Of a DNA stretch of 64,000 bases, positions 1-9,226 are shown one piece after another; positions within the stretch are counted from its first letter, which is position 1; every line of letters starts with the position of its first letter. The translations under genes and the position numbers were made by a program. Source of the DNA: VXYK01 sp965214565 (GTDB lineage Bacteria > Actinomycetota > Acidimicrobiia > Acidimicrobiales > Aldehydirespiratoraceae). The stretch is taken from assembly GCA_965214565.1 (NCBI GenBank), contig OZ243951.1, positions 1,426,001-1,490,000 of the forward strand, in the 5' to 3' direction. The notes under the pieces were generated by a model. The model searched no databases. It was not told the origin of the DNA and saw only the letters and a program-made list of their open reading frames with translations.

Positions 1-141
1 GCCTGTTTCGTCCTCTCTGGCACGGTGATGCTGGTGGGCTACCCCTCAGGCTCAGCCGCGGCCCGCCAAGCAAGAACCGTCCGGTGACTCGGCTCTCGAG
101 TCGACCCAGCTCTCAGGTGGTCTCCTTAAGTGCGCCAGCCC

Positions 142-2088
142 TTAAGTGAGCGTGTATTCGCTGGGATCGGGGGTCTTGGTCCACTGCTGGTAGGTGTGGA
201 TCGGCCAGGGTGACAGCGTGAAGATGTCGCCGTGGGCGTTCTTGTAGTGCGTGTGGGAGATCGACCAATGACTCCAGACCATCTGGTCGATCTCGCTGCG
301 CCGGTGGGCGTTGTAGGCATCGTGGACCTCCGGCCGCGGTTCCATCATGCGATGGCCCCCGTCGAGCAACTGCTTCAAGCAGCCCATGATGTAGGTGATC
401 TGGCATTCGGAGTGGAATATGAGGCTTCCGCCGTGGGCGAGGTTGGTGCCGGGCCCGTACATGCAAAACAGGTTGGGGAACTCCGGGATCGTGATCCCGA
501 GGTAGGCGGCGGGTTCCTCACCCCAGTACTCGTTGAGGAGCTTCCCCCCACGGCCGCGGATGTCCATCGGCCACAGGAACCGGTTGTGGTGGAACCCGCT
601 GGCGTAACAGATCACATCGACGGGGTGAAGCTCACCGTCGACGGTCCGCACCCCGGTCGGCTCGATGCGCTCGATACCGGTGCGGACGAGTTCGACGTCG
701 TCGCGTTTCAACGCTGAGAGCCATGAGCCGTTGTCCTGCAGGGTGCGCTTCCCGGTGGCCGGATAGTCGGGAATGACTTTGGCCAACAGATCCTCGTCGT
801 CGCCCACCTGTTGGCGTATCCAGCCCTCGAAGAACCCTCGGGTGGCGAGGTTTCGTTCGCTGACGGCGTATCCGTCGCTGTCGTCGTAGTCGGGGTCGAT
901 GCGACTGCTGCTGAGGTCTCCCCCGGAACCCGGCCAGAACTGCAGGAATCGGAACCAGCGCCCGAAGAAGGGCAGGTGACGGATGGCCCACTTCTGCCCT
1001 TCGGGGACTTTCTCGTGATAGTTCGGGTTGGGGAACATCCACTGCGCCGTGCGCTGGAAGATCGTCAGATGCTCGACCCGCTCGGCGATTGTCGGGGCGA
1101 TCTGGAAGCCGCTCGCCCCGGCACCGATGAGCGCGAACCGCTTGTTGGTGATGTCGACCGTGTGGTCCCAGCGAGTCGAGTGGAACCAGGGCCCCTCGAA
1201 GTCTTCGATTCCGTCGATCTCAGGCAGCTTGGCACGGTTGAGTGAACCGACGGCGCTGATGATCGCCCTAGCAGGCAGCGACTCCACGACCCCGTCGGAC
1301 GAACGGACCTCAACGGTCCAGACTCCGGTGGATTCGTCGAGAGTAGCCCCGACGACCTCGGTGTCGAAACGGCAGTGGTCGGTGATCTCATTGCGCTTCA
1401 TCACGTCGACGAAGTACTGCTGGAGTTCGGGCTGCTGGGAGAAGTACTCCGTCCAATGGTCCGAGGGTTCGAAGGAGTAGCAGTAGAAGTGGCTGCCGAC
1501 ATCAACCCGGGCCCCCGGATAGACGTTCTCCCACCAGGTACCACCAGGCCCGCCGTTCTTCTCGAGGATCGTGAAAGGAAGACCGGCCTCCTTCAACCGG
1601 ATGCCGGCCAACAGGCCCGACTGGCCGCAGCCGATCACCACGACAGGGAAGGCCGCTCTGGCATCGTCGGAGACCTCATCGGTCCAGTAGATGCGGTTGA
1701 CGTCGGTGTCGCCGAGCCCCATCTCGTCGAGCATCATCGGCACGACCTCGTCGGGGATCTCAGCACAGCCGATGAAGTTCATCATCTCGTGAAGGAGATC
1801 GGCGTCGGGCTGGTTCTCGGGCAGTTCACAGCCGTTGTCGCGGTAGGCGATTATCTCCGGCAGGGCGCGCCGCCGCACCTCGGCCTTCGACTCCTCGTCC
1901 ATGTATCCCTGGTACTCGTTGAGGAACAGACCTGCCGGCTTGAGGTCTCCGCGGACCCAGCTGAGATCACCGGTGATGTGAACCATGGTGCACATGAGGG
2001 TCGGGATGCTGACCTCTTCGAGGGCCGCGGCGATGGCGCTGTCATCGTCGGTGAACGGTTCCCCAGCGTGGGGGTGGTGGGTATCCAT
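142..2088 (-). CDS. Baeyer-Villiger-type flavin monooxygenase
   Basis: Predicted cytoplasmic FAD- and NADPH-dependent monooxygenase that inserts an oxygen atom next to a ketone carbonyl. The 648-residue product has a first Rossmann motif GCGQSG at residues 153-158, a second GAGASG near 318, and between them FEGPWFHSTRW (about 294-304), an exact match to the family fingerprint FxGxxxHxxxW. The first ~145 residues form an N-terminal extension like that of the longer (~640 residue) members. The frame stays open further upstream, but those residues are low-complexity Ser/Arg and would run through the divergent gene starting at 2174, so ATG 2088 is preferred. Substrate cannot be told from sequence; it stands alone on this strand. 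Confidence 0.9.
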   Translation of the reverse strand: MDTHHPHAGEPFTDDDSAIAAALEEVSIPTLMCTMVHITGDLSWVRGDLKPAGLFLNEYQGYMDEESKAEVRRRALPEIIAYRDNGCELPENQPDADLLHEMMNFIGCAEIPDEVVPMMLDEMGLGDTDVNRIYWTDEVSDDARAAFPVVVIGCGQSGLLAGIRLKEAGLPFTILEKNGGPGGTWWENVYPGARVDVGSHFYCYSFEPSDHWTEYFSQQPELQQYFVDVMKRNEITDHCRFDTEVVGATLDESTGVWTVEVRSSDGVVESLPARAIISAVGSLNRAKLPEIDGIEDFEGPWFHSTRWDHTVDITNKRFALIGAGASGFQIAPTIAERVEHLTIFQRTAQWMFPNPNYHEKVPEGQKWAIRHLPFFGRWFRFLQFWPGSGGDLSSSRIDPDYDDSDGYAVSERNLATRGFFEGWIRQQVGDDEDLLAKVIPDYPATGKRTLQDNGSWLSALKRDDVELVRTGIERIEPTGVRTVDGELHPVDVICYASGFHHNRFLWPMDIRGRGGKLLNEYWGEEPAAYLGITIPEFPNLFCMYGPGTNLAHGGSLIFHSECQITYIMGCLKQLLDGGHRMMEPRPEVHDAYNAHRRSEIDQMVWSHWSISHTHYKNAHGDIFTLSPWPIHTYQQWTKTPDPSEYTLT

Positions 2089-2173
2089 TGCGCCAGCCTG
2101 CCGCGCCCCCGCCGCGGATGCCAGATCGGGACGGACGAAAAAGAGCCGCTGCAGTTGGTTACCCTCACCTCTG

Positions 2174-2425
2174 ATGCCCGACGACCCCTCCACCGACAAG
2201 GCCTCCACCCCGTCCACCCCCGGATCCGGTGTAGACCCTGTAGGTGACCGCGGATCCGATGCGGAAGTCATCGGCGCAAGTAGAGGCGATGCGGAAGTCA
2301 TTGGCGGCAGCAACGTGCTTGATCTGGTGGACGAGGTGCTCGAAGCGCTTGACCAGGATGAACTGGAACGAGCAGAAGAACTGGCGGAACGGCTCGAGAG
2401 CCCAGACCTTCCCGACGAGAACTGA
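2174..2425 (+). CDS. small acidic protein upstream of ABC1 kinase
   Basis: An 83-residue acidic protein of unknown function. Its first half is low-complexity (Pro/Ser/Asp) and contains a short internal repeat, SDAEVIGAS followed by GDAEVIGGS, encoded by a duplicated 14-base string near 2259 and 2289. Its last ~35 residues (from SNVLDLVDEV) look like an amphipathic, strongly acidic helix. It ends 6 bases before the ABC1-kinase start, which suggests one transcript. The start ATG 2174 is chosen because a -10-like TACCCT lies at 2160-2165, 8 bases upstream, matching the leaderless pattern of this genome. No family recognised; it could be a small partner of the kinase, which is inference. Confidence 0.6.
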   Translation: MPDDPSTDKASTPSTPGSGVDPVGDRGSDAEVIGASRGDAEVIGGSNVLDLVDEVLEALDQDELERAEELAERLESPDLPDEN

Positions 2426-2431
2426 GCCGAG

Positions 2432-3940
2432 ATGCGTCGCCGAGGACTGACCCTGGTTGCTCTGTCGGCCGTGGTCGCGGGCGTATTTCGGTTCCGTCGG
2501 CCCAAGGTGTCGGCGGCTTCACCGATCGCCGCGTTGAGCCGAGCCCAGCGCCGCGCCGAGATGGCACGACTGATGCTTCGACGGGCCTTCGACCGGAGTA
2601 TGACAACCGCACGCCTGAAGCTGGCCGCAGATGGAACACGGCGGCGCCTGCAGGCCGACCTCGAACGCCGCGAAGCCGAAGACGTCGTAGCCGCCCTGGG
2701 ACAGATGAAGGGCGCTTTGATGAAGCTCGGACAGATGGCGAGCTACCTCGATGAGGGCATGCCCGCGGTGATGAGTCAAGCGCTCGCCAGTCTGCGCAGC
2801 GACGCCCCGCCGATGCCGTCGGATCTGGCCCTCACCGAGATCGAACGCTCGCTCGGTCGCCCCCTGCACGAGTTGTTCTCAGAAATCGATCCAGAGCCGA
2901 TAGCTGCCGCCTCGATCGGCCAGGTGCATCGGGCCGTCACCAGCGAAGGCAGGGCCGTGGCAGTGAAGGTCCAATACCCTGGGATCGCCCAGGCCATCGC
3001 CTCCGACCTCGACAACAGCGAGACACTGGCCAGGCTCCTCGGGATGGTCTACCCGGGGCTTCATCCCGACGACCTCGTCGCTGAACTCCGTGCCCGCATC
3101 AGCGAGGAACTCGACTACAACCGCGAAGCCGCCAACCAGATGCTCTTCGCCGAGTACTACCGCGGCCATCCCCACGTATGGATACCCGAAATCGACCCGG
3201 CCCGGTCATCTGATCGAGTCCTCACCAGCGAGTTCGTTGCCGGCCGCCCCTTCGATACCGCCTACGACGAGACGGACGAGGCGAAGGAGCAGGTCGCCGA
3301 AGTGCTCTACCGCTTCGTGTTCCGCAGCTTGAACCGCCTGCACGTGTTCAACGGCGACCCCCACCCGGGCAACTATCTGCTGGCCGACGACGGACGGATC
3401 GCCTTCCTCGACTTCGGGCTGGTGAAGCACTTCGAGCCCACGGAGGTGGAACAGTTCGCCCGACTGATCCGAGCGATGATCGAACGGGATCCTGCAGGTT
3501 TCCGACGCACCGCCGAAGAGGTCAACGTCCTGCAACCCGAAGCGCCGTTCGGCGACCAGGAGATCTACGACTGGTTCGCCGCCTACTACGAGATGATTCT
3601 CGACGACACCGCCATCACGTTCACCTCCGACTACAGCGCCGCCCTCCTGCGACAGACCTTCGACGCCAAGACCAACGCAATTCTGAAACACGCAAACGTG
3701 CCTCCCACATTCGCGTTGATTCAACGCATCAACCTCGGCCTGTTCTCGATATTGGGGAAACTAGGCGCCACCGCCAACTGGAGGAGGATCTCAGAGGAGC
3801 TCTGGGAATGGACCGACGCACCGCCGAGCACACCGATGGGTCACGCCGAAGCTGCCTGGCTGGCCGAAAAAGCCCGGACAACACGGGCGATGTTGCCGGG
3901 CCGTCAGACCACGGCAGCGCAGCTATCCGGCCTGATCTAG
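2432..3940 (+). CDS. ABC1/AarF (UbiB-like) atypical kinase
   Basis: Member of the ABC1/ADCK/UbiB protein-kinase-like family, linked in other organisms to quinone biosynthesis or lipid homeostasis. The 502-residue product shows the family marks in order: KxGQ motif (KLGQMASYLDEGMP, about 97), the alanine-rich loop AAASIGQVHRA (about 158), the ATP lysine in VAVKVQYPG (about 176), the catalytic NGDPHPGNYL (about 307) and DFGL (about 326). An N-terminal hydrophobic stretch (about residues 5-17) may anchor it to the membrane. It follows the small acidic protein by 6 bases and overlaps the convergent metallopeptidase gene tail-to-tail by 18 bases. The family is clear; its exact target is not. Confidence 0.9.
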   Translation: MRRRGLTLVALSAVVAGVFRFRRPKVSAASPIAALSRAQRRAEMARLMLRRAFDRSMTTARLKLAADGTRRRLQADLERREAEDVVAALGQMKGALMKLGQMASYLDEGMPAVMSQALASLRSDAPPMPSDLALTEIERSLGRPLHELFSEIDPEPIAAASIGQVHRAVTSEGRAVAVKVQYPGIAQAIASDLDNSETLARLLGMVYPGLHPDDLVAELRARISEELDYNREAANQMLFAEYYRGHPHVWIPEIDPARSSDRVLTSEFVAGRPFDTAYDETDEAKEQVAEVLYRFVFRSLNRLHVFNGDPHPGNYLLADDGRIAFLDFGLVKHFEPTEVEQFARLIRAMIERDPAGFRRTAEEVNVLQPEAPFGDQEIYDWFAAYYEMILDDTAITFTSDYSAALLRQTFDAKTNAILKHANVPPTFALIQRINLGLFSILGKLGATANWRRISEELWEWTDAPPSTPMGHAEAAWLAEKARTTRAMLPGRQTTAAQLSGLI

Positions 3941-4507
3941 AATCTGGTCTCCAGGTTCGGCACCGATGTCGGTGACTGGGGACAGTTCGGTGACCGGCTC
4001 GACTCGATCATTGAGTGCCATCAGGTAACCGGTTGCACGTTCTGCCAAAGGGTTGCGGTTCACCAACTCGTCGAAAGCCGCAGAGTGATTGGGAACCACC
4101 AGGTGTGCCAGTTCATGCACGATCACATGGTCCAACACCCAGGGAGGCGCATCCACGAGCCGGTCAGAGATCCGGATATGGCCGCTGTGGGTTGAGCAGG
4201 AGCCCCATCGCTGCCGCTGAGTCTTGGACCAGCGAATCGATTCTGGCAGAGGAAGGTCGAAATTCTCCGCCAGCACCCGGGCGCGGCCGGTCAAGTCGAT
4301 TCCGTCGGAGCGGCGTTGCAATTCGATTCGGGCAACGATGTCAGTGACGAACTTGGCTTCGTCTCGTGACGACATCCAAGAGGGAATCCGTACTCGGATC
4401 ACCCCCTCGACGATGCGGGCTGAGACGGTCTTGACCCGGCGGTTGCTGCGAATCACTTCTACCGGGTAGCGCGAGGACATGAATGTTGTGGATGGAATAT
4501 CGGTCAT
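3923..4507 (-). CDS. YgjP-like M48-type metallopeptidase (DUF45)
   Basis: Probable zinc metallopeptidase of the YgjP/SprT-like DUF45 family. The 194-residue protein carries the upstream family signature QRQRWGSCS and then the zinc-binding helix VIVHELAHLVVPNHS (HExxH, followed by a third His), with the usual family length and order. The ATG at 4507 overlaps the stop of the upstream phosphatase gene as ATGA, which implies translational coupling; an in-frame ATG for MSSRYPV a few codons later is the alternative. Physiological substrate is not known for the family. Confidence 0.85.
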   Translation of the reverse strand: MTDIPSTTFMSSRYPVEVIRSNRRVKTVSARIVEGVIRVRIPSWMSSRDEAKFVTDIVARIELQRRSDGIDLTGRARVLAENFDLPLPESIRWSKTQRQRWGSCSTHSGHIRISDRLVDAPPWVLDHVIVHELAHLVVPNHSAAFDELVNRNPLAERATGYLMALNDRVEPVTELSPVTDIGAEPGDQILDQAG

Positions 4508-5097
4508 AGGATCAGATCCTGTTTCTGAGGTTCGAGTTTCTGGGTGAGCGCTACCCGCTCTCCGAGGTGCCAACGTGTGCCGTCGTGGTGCAACCAACGG
4601 CCTTCGAGATTGGAGATCCGGTCGTACTCGTGACCGAAATGGCGTTCCAGGGTGTAAATGACTCCGCCGTGGGCGACGACGAGCACATCGCCGTCGCTGC
4701 ACTGCCGACGCAGCCCCTCGAGCCCCTGCTGGACCCGCTCCAAGACTGATTCGTCCGTCTCCCAACCATCGGGCCAGAAACCGGCGTCGAGCTGGCCCGG
4801 GAACTGCTCGTCGATCTCTTCACGGGTCAACCCCTGGTACGCGCCGACGCTGCGCTCCGAGAAGGCGTCGTCGACGAGTACAGGGCCGATACCTGTTGCC
4901 TCTGAGATGATCATCGCCGTCTCGCTGGCACGTACCAGGTTGCTGGAGATGATCGCGTCGAAGGCGCCGCAATGCTTTGCGGCGTCGGTTGCCTGGACGC
5001 CCCCGAACTCCGACAGTCGAGGGTCGGCCCGGCCCTGCCAGCGACCAAGTTGGTTCCATTCTGACTGCCCGTGGCGGGCGATTAGGACGTTCAACAT
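4504..5097 (-). CDS. histidine phosphatase (phosphoglycerate-mutase-like)
   Basis: Histidine-phosphatase superfamily protein of 197 residues. The catalytic RHGQSEWN motif sits at residues 8-15 and the second catalytic histidine in VVAHGGVIYTL. The length fits small broad-specificity phosphatases (CobC/GpmB-like) rather than the ~250-residue glycolytic mutase. Start ATG 5097 is chosen because RHG would otherwise lie far from the N-terminus, and because a -10-like TACGGT lies 10 bases upstream (5108-5113 on this strand). It forms a coupled pair (ATGA overlap) with the downstream metallopeptidase. Substrate unknown. Confidence 0.85.
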   Translation of the reverse strand: MLNVLIARHGQSEWNQLGRWQGRADPRLSEFGGVQATDAAKHCGAFDAIISSNLVRASETAMIISEATGIGPVLVDDAFSERSVGAYQGLTREEIDEQFPGQLDAGFWPDGWETDESVLERVQQGLEGLRRQCSDGDVLVVAHGGVIYTLERHFGHEYDRISNLEGRWLHHDGTRWHLGERVALTQKLEPQKQDLIL

Positions 5098-5180
5098 GAT
5101 GGCGCCGACCGTACCGGCGCCCTGTGACAAGATCGGGGATACCTGCCCCACCACGACGTTGTGACCGGTAGCGTTCAGTG

Positions 5181-5417
5181 ATGGCCACACTCCGATTGTT
5201 CGCCTCGGCCCGGGAGGCAGCGGGCCGCCGAAACGACGAGTTCGCCGGGTCAACCGTCGGCGAGATCCTCGACGCGGCGATCGACCGTTACGGATCGGAA
5301 TTTGAGGCTGTGCTGGAGACATGCGCTGTCTGGCGCAACGGCGAACCGACCGAGCGGGACGAACCCGTGACCGACGGCGACGAGGTTGCAGTGCTTCCCC
5401 CTGTGTCGGGAGGTTGA
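5181..5417 (+). CDS. MoaD/ThiS-family sulfur carrier
   Basis: Small ubiquitin-like sulfur carrier of 78 residues ending in the diagnostic Gly-Gly (PPVSGG), whose carboxyl end is adenylated and then thiocarboxylated. The pattern LRLFASAREAAG near the start and DEVAVLPPVSGG at the end is typical of MoaD, the small subunit of molybdopterin synthase, more than of ThiS. No moaE or other cofactor genes are adjacent. A GTG directly in front of the ATG (5178) could also start it, but TAGCGT at 5169-5174 followed by exactly 6 bases points to a leaderless ATG 5181. Confidence 0.8.
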   Translation: MATLRLFASAREAAGRRNDEFAGSTVGEILDAAIDRYGSEFEAVLETCAVWRNGEPTERDEPVTDGDEVAVLPPVSGG

Positions 5418-5544
5418 CGGCGGGGTCGGCGGTGCCGTCCGCAGCGCTGGCAACGTGACGGGCGTTGTCGGGTCAAACGCTGGATATCGTTCGACGGATG
5501 GATTGCCACCGACAAGCCGCGGGCGGACCTTTCGGGGGGGCACC

Positions 5545-6753
5545 GTGAGTCGGGTAGCGGTCCTTTCGCTTCACACCTCGCCGCTGGCGCAACCCGGCGG
5601 GGGCGATGCGGGCGGCATGAACGTCTACGTCCGCGAACTGGTCTCCTCGTTGGCCCAGGCCGGAACCGAGGTCACCGTTTACGTCAGGCGTTGGGTCGAT
5701 GCGCTGCCCGAGGTGGTTGCCGTGGAACCCGGATTCCGGGTCGTCCACGTCGAAGCGGGTCCAGCCGACCTCGCCAAGGAGGCGCTACCCGGAATAGTCG
5801 ACCACTTCGCTGACGAGGTCCGGCGCCACCTCGATCGTGACCCCGTCGATGTGATCCACGCCAACTACTGGCTGTCTGGAGTGGCCGGCCACCGCCTGAA
5901 GCACGAACTCGACCTGCCCTTGGTCGCGACCTTCCACACGCTCGCACGGGTGAAGGCGGTGACAGGAGACCCCGAGCCGCAACTGCGCATCGACGCCGAG
6001 ACCGACGTGATCCGCTGCTCCGATGTCATCACCGCCAACTCTGTGACCGAACTGCACGAGCTGGTCTCGCACTACGGGGCCGACCCCGACCGCATAGAGA
6101 TAGTGCCGCCGGGAGTCAACCACGCTTTCTTCTCGGCAGGCTCGCAACGGGGAGCGCGCCAGGCGCTCGGGTTGGGTTCCGGCCCGGTTCTGTTGTTCGT
6201 GGGACGGATCCAGCCCCTAAAGGGCGCCGACGTTGCTGTAGAAGCGCTGGCTGAACTCGATGATCCTGAAGCTCGACTGCTGATCGTTGGAGGGGCCAGC
6301 GGCACCGGCGGTGACAGCGAGGTCCGGAGGCTGGAGAAACTCATTGCCAATGCCGGGCTCGCCGAACGGGTGGAGATCGTCGAGCCACAGCCGCACCACC
6401 TGCTATCGACCTACTACCGGGCAGCCGACGTCTGTTTGGTTCCGAGCCGTTCCGAGTCGTTCGGTTTGGTGGCGCTGGAGGCTGCGGCCTGCGGCACCCC
6501 CGTGGTCGCCTCCGATGTGGGCGGGCTGCGCACGCTTGTGGAGCATGGGCGCAGCGGGTTCCGGATCGCCGGCCGCGACCCGAAGGAATTCGCTGAGGCG
6601 GCCGGTTCGATTCTGGACTCTCCGTTGCTCGCCGATGAACTGTCCCGAAACGCTGCGTCCTCCGCGAGGTCCTACACCTGGACGACCATGGCCGGCCGCC
6701 TGCGTCGTGTCTACGACGACATTGCCGCGCGCGTGCTGGTCGACTGCACATGA
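5545..6753 (+). CDS. mshA: MshA-like glycosyltransferase (mycothiol biosynthesis)
   Basis: Glycosyltransferase family 4 protein of 402 residues, predicted to transfer N-acetylglucosamine from UDP-GlcNAc to inositol 1-phosphate, the first step of mycothiol synthesis. The N-terminus has the donor-binding glycine loop PGGGDAGGMNVYV; the C-terminal domain has FVGRIQPLKG and the E-x7-E region in PSRSESFGLVALEAAACGTPVV. The GTG at 5545 puts the glycine loop about 15 residues from the start, as in known MshA. The frame is open further upstream without homology-like sequence. The following YbjN gene supports the call, since the two are neighbours in mycobacteria as well. Confidence 0.85.
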   Translation: MSRVAVLSLHTSPLAQPGGGDAGGMNVYVRELVSSLAQAGTEVTVYVRRWVDALPEVVAVEPGFRVVHVEAGPADLAKEALPGIVDHFADEVRRHLDRDPVDVIHANYWLSGVAGHRLKHELDLPLVATFHTLARVKAVTGDPEPQLRIDAETDVIRCSDVITANSVTELHELVSHYGADPDRIEIVPPGVNHAFFSAGSQRGARQALGLGSGPVLLFVGRIQPLKGADVAVEALAELDDPEARLLIVGGASGTGGDSEVRRLEKLIANAGLAERVEIVEPQPHHLLSTYYRAADVCLVPSRSESFGLVALEAAACGTPVVASDVGGLRTLVEHGRSGFRIAGRDPKEFAEAAGSILDSPLLADELSRNAASSARSYTWTTMAGRLRRVYDDIAARVLVDCT

Positions 6754-6780
6754 TTCAGCGACGCTGAGTAACGTCGCCGG

Positions 6781-7242
6781 ATGGAGTCGCCTCTCGTCAC
6801 GCCCGCTGAGCTGGCAGCGGTGGAGCAGCGTATTGACGGCTGGTTGACCGAAGCCGAGGCGACCAATCCGCTGGTCGATGCCGTCGAGCGCAGCGAAGAC
6901 GACATCGGCCGCTGGTTCGTGCGTGTGCTCGGAGAGGAGAAGGACGTGTGGACGGCCTGGCTCACGCTCCGGCAACGCACGCTGAAGTTTGAGACCTACG
7001 TGATGCCCGCACCCGAGGAGAACGAGGCAGAGTTCTACCGCCAACTGTTGCGCCGCAACCACAAGCTGACCGGGTTGGCCTTCGAGATCGGCGATGAGGA
7101 CGCCCTGTTCCTGGCCGGGTCGCTTCCCGTGGCTGCGGTGACCGAGGCTGAACTCGATCGAATACTGGGATCGTTGTGGGCGGCGGTCGAACTCTGTTTC
7201 AGGCCCGCCCTCCGAATCGGTTTCGCATCCCGTTTCGCGTGA
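6781..7242 (+). CDS. YbjN-domain protein next to mshA
   Basis: A 153-residue protein of the YbjN (bacterial sensory-transduction-regulator-like) fold, related in context to the gene that follows mshA in mycobacteria. The centre reads VLKFETYVMPAPEENEAEFYRQLL-like (here LKFETYV then AEFYRQLLRRN), a recurring pattern of this family, which structurally resembles type III secretion chaperones. It may help regulate or fold a partner, but no reaction is known. ATG 6781 is preceded by TAACGT at 6769-6774 with a 6-base gap, so it has its own leaderless promoter although it lies only 27 bases after mshA. Confidence 0.75.
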   Translation: MESPLVTPAELAAVEQRIDGWLTEAEATNPLVDAVERSEDDIGRWFVRVLGEEKDVWTAWLTLRQRTLKFETYVMPAPEENEAEFYRQLLRRNHKLTGLAFEIGDEDALFLAGSLPVAAVTEAELDRILGSLWAAVELCFRPALRIGFASRFA

Positions 7243-7441
7243 AGCTCGAACCATTATCTTGTAGTTGTGTCTCAGTTAGTTTCATGTATATTGGATACCG
7301 ACCAGGCGGGACGGCGGTGTTCTCGGGGAAGTGTGCATCACCGTACCCGCCGGTCCCCCTCCGCATGGTCCGGAGCTGCGTCGTGGCAGTTTGGGCAGCG
7401 CGGTGGTAAGGCCGGAGCGGTGGTCACCCCAGAGCGGGTGG

Positions 7442-8362
7442 TCACCGGAGAGCGGCTGACAACTGCCGGTTCATGGCGTCCAGAGCGCTGCGGGCCGCTT
7501 CGACCGGGTCGGTCCCTCCGGGCTCTGTTCGCCAAGCTCCCAGGATCGCCCTGCTGGAATTGACGAGGATCCCCGTTCCCTGGTCAGTGGATCCCGACAC
7601 GGCATCCTCGGCGCTGCCACCCTGAGCGCCGAAACCGGGTACCAGGAAGAGCGTGTTGGGCAGGACGTCGCGCAGGTCCCGAGCCTGCGCCGGCCAGGTG
7701 GCACCCACCACGGCGCCCACATCTGAGAACCCGCTCGCACCGATGCGCCCGGTACCCCACTGGTGGACCTTGCGCGCCACCACCGTCGACAGCGACTCGT
7801 CGCCCACAACCTGGTCCTGGAAGTCCTGGGCCCCCGGGTTCGAGGTGCGGACCAGCACAAAGACACCCTTGCCCTCTTCGGGTGAACCGATCAGGGGTTC
7901 CACCGAGTCACCCCCGAGGTAGGGGTTGGCGGTTATCCAGTCGGCGTCCATCCCGCCAATCCGTTGCGAGGGGGCCAACCCGGGCGAGGACGTGAGCAGC
8001 CCCTCCCGATAGTGGACTGCTGTTGAGCCGATGTCGGAGCGCTTGGCGTCGACGATGACCGGAACCCCGAGCCCACGAGCCTCATCCACGATCCGTTCGA
8101 GTGCTTGCCATCCGGCCGAACCGTAAGCCTCATAACACGCGGCCTGCGGTTTCACCGCCGCACAATGACCCGCCACGGCACGCACGACCGCCACCATGTA
8201 CTCCTCGAAAGCGATCACCACCTGTCGGCGCGGGTCGTCGCTCTGGCCGACCGCAGACCTCACGATCTCGTCGGGAATGAGTTCGGGTCGGGGATCCAAG
8301 CCCACGCAAGCGATCGAACCTGTCGACTCGCAAGCCGCTGCCAACAGGTCCCCTCCGTGCAT
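7442..8362 (-). CDS. pyrF: orotidine 5'-phosphate decarboxylase, type 2
   Basis: Decarboxylates OMP to UMP in the last step of pyrimidine synthesis. The 306-residue protein belongs to the longer mycobacterial/myxobacterial subfamily: CVGLDPRPELIP near the start, the catalytic VDAKRSDIGSTA near residue 100, and FLVPGFGAQGG in the phosphate-binding part. Start ATG 8362 is supported by TAGCGT (reverse strand, 8369-8374) with a 6-base spacer. It stands alone here, divergent from proC, with 68 bases between the two starts. The 199 bases downstream (7243-7441) separate it from the converging YbjN gene and show no gene. Confidence 0.93.
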   Translation of the reverse strand: MHGGDLLAAACESTGSIACVGLDPRPELIPDEIVRSAVGQSDDPRRQVVIAFEEYMVAVVRAVAGHCAAVKPQAACYEAYGSAGWQALERIVDEARGLGVPVIVDAKRSDIGSTAVHYREGLLTSSPGLAPSQRIGGMDADWITANPYLGGDSVEPLIGSPEEGKGVFVLVRTSNPGAQDFQDQVVGDESLSTVVARKVHQWGTGRIGASGFSDVGAVVGATWPAQARDLRDVLPNTLFLVPGFGAQGGSAEDAVSGSTDQGTGILVNSSRAILGAWRTEPGGTDPVEAARSALDAMNRQLSAALR

Positions 8363-8430
8363 ACGCGCACGCTACTCCCCAACAAGGAAACTGCCAATGA
8401 AACGGGGTCCGGTGGAGTACGGTGCGTCGG

Positions 8431-9216
8431 ATGAAGCTGCAGATGATTGGTGGCGGCAAGATGGCCGAGGCCCTGCTGGGGGGACTGGTCGAATGCGGCT
8501 GGGCATCGGCTGAGGAACTACATGTGGTCGAGCCGGTCGAAGAGCGCAGGGCCGCGCTCGGCGCCGTGCACCCGTCGATGTCGATCGGAACCGAGCCGTT
8601 CCCCCGAACCGATGCGGTGATCGCCGTCAAACCCGACGTGGTGGCCGCAGTGTTGCCCGGGCTGGCAGACGCCGGGGTCTCCAGGGTGCTCTCCATCGCC
8701 GCGGGAGTGCGGACCGAGGTGATCGAACTGCAACTGCCGGCCGGTACCAGTGTGGTGCGCGCCATGCCCAACACCCCGGCGCTGGTCCGCAAGGGCGCCG
8801 CGGCAATCGCCGAGGGTGCTGCGGCGGGACCGGACGACCTTGAATGGGCCGGCGGAATCCTGGAAGCGGTCGGCACCGTCGAAATCGTCGACGAGGGCGA
8901 CCTCGACGCAGTCACGGGACTGTCGGGCTCAGGCCCCGCCTACGTCTTCCACCTCGCCGAAGCACTGCTAGCGGCGGGCATCGCGCAAGGACTGGCTCCC
9001 GAAGTGGCAGACGCCCTCACCCGCCAGACCCTCCTGGGCGCGGCCACGCTGCTGTCAGAATCGGGGGAGGAACCCGCGGTGCTGCGCAGCAACGTCACAT
9101 CCCCCGGAGGCACCACCGCAGCGGGCCTCGCAGTGTTCGCCGAAGCGGACCTGGTCGAGCTCGTCGGCAGGGTGGTACGGGCGGCCACGGAGAGATCACG
9201 CGAACTGGGGCGCTAG
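8431..9216 (+). CDS. proC: pyrroline-5-carboxylate reductase
   Basis: NAD(P)H-dependent reductase making proline from pyrroline-5-carboxylate. The 261-residue protein opens with MIGGGKMAEALLGGL (Rossmann glycine motif), has VVRAMPNTPALVRKG, and the family signature spanning LSGSGPAYVFHLAEAL to LRSNVTSPGGTTAAGL. A GTG at 8422 is possible, but ATG 8431 sits 7 bases after TACGGT (8418-8423), and the shorter start puts the glycine motif at the usual place. Confidence 0.93.
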   Translation: MKLQMIGGGKMAEALLGGLVECGWASAEELHVVEPVEERRAALGAVHPSMSIGTEPFPRTDAVIAVKPDVVAAVLPGLADAGVSRVLSIAAGVRTEVIELQLPAGTSVVRAMPNTPALVRKGAAAIAEGAAAGPDDLEWAGGILEAVGTVEIVDEGDLDAVTGLSGSGPAYVFHLAEALLAAGIAQGLAPEVADALTRQTLLGAATLLSESGEEPAVLRSNVTSPGGTTAAGLAVFAEADLVELVGRVVRAATERSRELGR

Positions 9217-9226
9217 CGTCGTTGTT

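Noticed and set aside
1..141. Possible gene or repeat at the left edge
   Set aside because: Only short frames; two copies of CCTTAAGTG near 123 and 140 are too short to call a repeat family.
1985..2173. Longer version of the small acidic protein starting at 1985
   Set aside because: The extra residues overlap the divergent monooxygenase coding region and do not resemble the acidic protein; the promoter hexamer favours 2174.
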